NCBI GenBank assembly: GCA_958407465.1 | Contig: CATYIV010000033.1 | Span: forward strand, 1-22,487 | Source: an uncultured Collinsella sp. | GTDB taxonomy: Bacteria > Actinomycetota > Coriobacteriia > Coriobacteriales > Coriobacteriaceae | Reading direction: 5' to 3' | DNA: 22,487 bases | In this document: positions 19,584 through 22,487 of the stretch, piece after piece | Position numbering within the stretch: position 1 is the first letter of the stretch | Layout: each line of letters opens with the position of its first letter | The notes under the pieces: generated by a model | Told to the model about the DNA's origin: nothing | The model's database searches: none | Seen by the model: the letters and a program-made list of their open reading frames with translations, nothing else | Translations under genes and position numbers: made by a program

Positions 19584-22484
19584 ATGACCCAGCCCCTGCC
19601 CTGGGAAAAGAATGTCGCGGTACCTGTGCCGCCCGCGCCGGAACCCGTGCCGCTCGATGCATACACCGCCCCTGCTGCGCCGGAGCCCGAGCTCGTTCCG
19701 CTCGACATCTACGACGCTCCCGCGCCGGCGCCCAAGCCCGCCAAGCCGCTCGTCGACATCGACAGCCTTAATCCCGCTCAGCGCGAGGCGGTCCTGACCA
19801 CCGAGGGCCCGCTGCTGGTCCTTGCCGGCGCCGGCTCGGGCAAGACCCGCGTCTTGACCTTCCGTATCGCACATATGCTCGGCGACCTGGGCGTTAAGCC
19901 CTGGCAGATCCTTGCCATCACGTTTACCAACAAGGCCGCGGCCGAGATGCGTGAGCGTCTGGCGGCACTCATTCCCAGCGGCACCCGTGGCATGTGGGTA
20001 TGCACCTTCCATGCCATGTGCGTGCGTATGCTGCGCGAGGACGCCGACCTGCTGGGATACACCGGTCAGTTCACCATCTACGATGACGATGACTCAAAGC
20101 GCATGGTGCGCGACATTATGCAGGCGCTCGGTATCGAGCAAAAGCAGTTCCCCATCAACATGATCCGCAGCAAGATCAGCTCGGCCAAAAACGCCATGAT
20201 CGGCCCCGAGGACATGCTCAAATCCGCCGACAGCCCCAATGACAAAAAGGCCGCGCAGGTCTACCTGGAGCTGGAACGCCGCCTGCGCGCCGCCAACGCG
20301 ATGGACTTCGACGACCTGCTCGTGCGCGCGCTCGAGCTGCTGCGCACCCGTCCCGAGGTGCTCGATAAGTACCAAGAGCGCTTCCGCTACATTAGCGTCG
20401 ACGAGTATCAGGACACCAACCACGTCCAGTACGAGATCGCCAACCTGCTGGCCGCCAAGTACCAAAACCTCATGGTCGTGGGCGACGACGACCAGTCCAT
20501 TTACAGCTGGCGTGGCGCCGATATCACCAATATCCTGGACTTTGAGAAGGATTTTAAAAACTGCAAGACCGTCAAGCTGGAGCAGAACTATCGTTCCACG
20601 GGTCATATCCTGAACGCCGCCAACGCCGTGGTACGCCACAACTCGCAGCGCAAGGACAAGCGCCTGTTTACGGCCGAGGGCGATGGCGAGAAGATCCAGG
20701 CCTTCCAGGCGAGCGATGAGCGCGACGAGGGCCGCTGGATTGCCGGCGAGATCGAGAAGCTGCATGCCAAAGGCATGAGCTACGACGACATTGCCGTGTT
20801 CTATCGCACCAACGCCCAGTCGCGTATCCTCGAAGATATGTTCCTGCGCGCGGGCGTGCCCTACAAGATCGTGGGGGGCACGCGATTCTTCGACCGTGCC
20901 GAGATCCGTGATGTCATGGCCTACCTCAAGATGATCGTGAACCCGGCCGACGAGATGAGCGTCAAGCGCGTCATCAACACACCGCGCCGTGGCATCGGCT
21001 CCACCTCGATCCAAAAAATCGAGCAGCTGGCGCGCGACAACCGTTGCTCGTTCTTCCAGGCTTGCGAGATCGCGTGCGCCGAAACCGGCATGTTTAGCGC
21101 CAAGGTCCGCAATGGCCTGTCAAGTTTTGTGTCGCTGGTGCGCGAGGGACGCCGCATGGACGGCGAGCTCAAGGACGTCGTCGAGATGATTGTCGATAAG
21201 ACGGGTCTGCTGCAGGCGTTTCGTGCCGAGGGCACCATGGAATCCGAGAGCCGTGCCGAGAACATCCAGGAATTCCTGGGCGTCGCCGCCGAATTTGAAG
21301 AGACGCACGAGGATATCGAGGGTACGCTCGAGAGTTTGGAAGAGCTGCGCGCAGCCGGTGTTGCCGACGTGCCTGCCGGCGCCGAGCCCGAGCCCGTCGT
21401 GGTGAGCGCGCCCGCGCCCGAACCGGGGCCGTCCGCCCCGGCATCCTCGTTTGAGGCGCTCGTCGGCGCCCGTGACGCCGCGGGCTCTAATCCGCTTGAT
21501 AGCTTGGCCTCTCCGGCGCTGTCTCCGCAGGATGCCCTGGCCGCTGCCATCGCGGGCAACGCGTATGCCGCGCCGACGGAGATGCCGGCGGGTGCCGTGC
21601 ATGCCGACGAGATCGAGCGCACCTACGGTCCGCTCACCTGTAAGGCGCTGCCGGCACTCATGGAGTGGCTGGCCCTGCGCTCCGACTTGGATTCTCTGGC
21701 CGGCGAGACGCATGCCATCACCATGATGACCATCCACTCCGCCAAGGGCCTGGAGTTCCCGGCGGTGTTCGTAGCCGGCATGGAGGAGGGCATCTTCCCG
21801 CACGTGCACGACTTTGGCGGCAGCGATGACCCGGGCAAGCTCGAGGAGGAGCGTCGCCTGGCCTACGTTGCCATCACGCGCGCCCGCAAGCGCCTGTTCC
21901 TGACCTATGCGGCCACGCGTCGCACCTACGGCTCGACCTCTGCCAACCCACGCTCGCGCTTTCTCAATGAGATTCCGTTTGAGGATATCGAGTTTAGCGG
22001 TATCGGTTCTGCCGGTTTTGAAGGCACGGGCTGGGAGAAGCGCGGCGACCGTCACGGCACCTTTGGCTCGGGCATGGGTTCGGATATGTATGGCGGCAAG
22101 GTGTTTGGCTCGCATACGCGCTCGACCGGCGGTTCCGGTTCGCGCGGCGGATCGAGCTTTGACGATTTCTTTGGCGGTAGCAGCTACGGGACCGAGCGCC
22201 ATCGTGGGGTCTCGCCCGACGCCGGCCGTGTTGCCTCGACCTTTGGTTCGGGTGCGCCGCGAGCCAAAAAGCCGTCGTCCAAGGTGTCTCCGACGGTGGA
22301 GCGCAAGGTCGATCGTGCCAGCGCGTCGCAGGACTTTGCCGCAGGCGATACCGTGAGCCACAAGACCTTTGGCACGGGTACCGTGATCTCGGTCGCCGGA
22401 GACATGATCGAGGTCCAGTTCGAAAAGACCGGCCAGACCAAAAAGCTCATGAAGGGATTCGCTCCGATCGTCAAGCTGTCATAA
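19584..22484 (+). CDS. pcrA: ATP-dependent DNA helicase PcrA/UvrD
   Basis: This superfamily 1A 3'-5' helicase acts in nucleotide-excision repair and in clearing replication and transcription obstacles. Its 966 residues exceed the usual 720-780. Motifs in order: Q motif LNPAQREAV, Walker A AGAGSGKT (81-88), Walker B DEYQDTN (Asp273), GDDDQSIYSWRGA (III), QNYRST (IV), TIHSAKGLEF (V) and YVAITRARKRL (VI). The C-terminal Tudor-like domain (GDTVSHKTFGTGTVI ... VQFEKTG), which binds RNA polymerase in PcrA, is present. Extra parts are a Pro/Ala N-terminal tail of about 55 residues, an Ala/Pro insert of about 80 residues in the 2B region (about 592-675), and a Gly/Ser linker. ATG 19584 has GAGGAG 6 bases upstream. 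The stop lies 3 bases before the window end. Confidence 0.95.
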   Translation: MTQPLPWEKNVAVPVPPAPEPVPLDAYTAPAAPEPELVPLDIYDAPAPAPKPAKPLVDIDSLNPAQREAVLTTEGPLLVLAGAGSGKTRVLTFRIAHMLGDLGVKPWQILAITFTNKAAAEMRERLAALIPSGTRGMWVCTFHAMCVRMLREDADLLGYTGQFTIYDDDDSKRMVRDIMQALGIEQKQFPINMIRSKISSAKNAMIGPEDMLKSADSPNDKKAAQVYLELERRLRAANAMDFDDLLVRALELLRTRPEVLDKYQERFRYISVDEYQDTNHVQYEIANLLAAKYQNLMVVGDDDQSIYSWRGADITNILDFEKDFKNCKTVKLEQNYRSTGHILNAANAVVRHNSQRKDKRLFTAEGDGEKIQAFQASDERDEGRWIAGEIEKLHAKGMSYDDIAVFYRTNAQSRILEDMFLRAGVPYKIVGGTRFFDRAEIRDVMAYLKMIVNPADEMSVKRVINTPRRGIGSTSIQKIEQLARDNRCSFFQACEIACAETGMFSAKVRNGLSSFVSLVREGRRMDGELKDVVEMIVDKTGLLQAFRAEGTMESESRAENIQEFLGVAAEFEETHEDIEGTLESLEELRAAGVADVPAGAEPEPVVVSAPAPEPGPSAPASSFEALVGARDAAGSNPLDSLASPALSPQDALAAAIAGNAYAAPTEMPAGAVHADEIERTYGPLTCKALPALMEWLALRSDLDSLAGETHAITMMTIHSAKGLEFPAVFVAGMEEGIFPHVHDFGGSDDPGKLEEERRLAYVAITRARKRLFLTYAATRRTYGSTSANPRSRFLNEIPFEDIEFSGIGSAGFEGTGWEKRGDRHGTFGSGMGSDMYGGKVFGSHTRSTGGSGSRGGSSFDDFFGGSSYGTERHRGVSPDAGRVASTFGSGAPRAKKPSSKVSPTVERKVDRASASQDFAAGDTVSHKTFGTGTVISVAGDMIEVQFEKTGQTKKLMKGFAPIVKLS

Positions 22485-22487
22485 TCC

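Overview
The window reads as a chromosomal segment of a GC-rich Gram-positive anaerobe, most likely a Collinsella-type member of the Coriobacteriia (Actinomycetota). This is an inference from gene content, protein composition, strong AGGAGG-type ribosome binding sites, GTG/TTG starts and many short intergenic inverted repeats carrying GGGGAC/GTCCCC. No rRNA, tRNA, CRISPR array, transposase or phage structural gene was found. Coding density is high and most genes look like ordinary chromosomal genes.

Layout. (1) 27-2827, minus strand: an operon of a UBA-like/DUF4342 membrane protein, an OmpR-type response regulator and a HAMP-type sensor kinase, closed by a hairpin. (2) 2938-6810: three calcineurin-like metallophosphoesterases of three different subtypes. 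They are interrupted by an unrecognised, AT-richer minus-strand gene with a Cys cluster, a 184-bp MITE-like inverted-repeat element and a 79-residue two-helix membrane protein. (3) 6826-7836, minus: gluQRS, apparently from a leaderless transcript. (4) 7837-10445: a large DUF2207 membrane protein bracketed by two direct copies of a 42-bp repeat. (5) 10446-11087, minus: a GNAT acetyltransferase. (6) 11365-13179: purH, followed by three consecutive hairpins, the last a textbook terminator. (7) 13220-13927: an unrecognised conserved-looking protein. (8) 14105-15829: a second two-component pair, with a short intramembrane-sensing (BceS/GraS-like) kinase. (9) 15872-17505: a hipBA toxin-antitoxin module with two palindromic operators. 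(10) 17562-17999, minus: a universal stress protein. (11) 18247-19314: uppP with a TTG start and an extra acidic loop, then a strong terminator. (12) 19378-19444: a long hairpin repeat. (13) 19584-22484: pcrA/uvrD helicase with two unusual low-complexity insertions.

Working together: the two kinase/regulator pairs, UppP (undecaprenyl carrier recycling), UspA and HipBA are all envelope or stress functions, but nothing in the sequence links them into one pathway. The parts least explained are the metallophosphoesterase cluster with its embedded unknown gene and inverted-repeat element, and the family of dispersed GTCCCC-containing hairpins. I did not find a clear new defence or biosynthetic system. 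The strongest leads are the 3835-5409 block and the repeat families.
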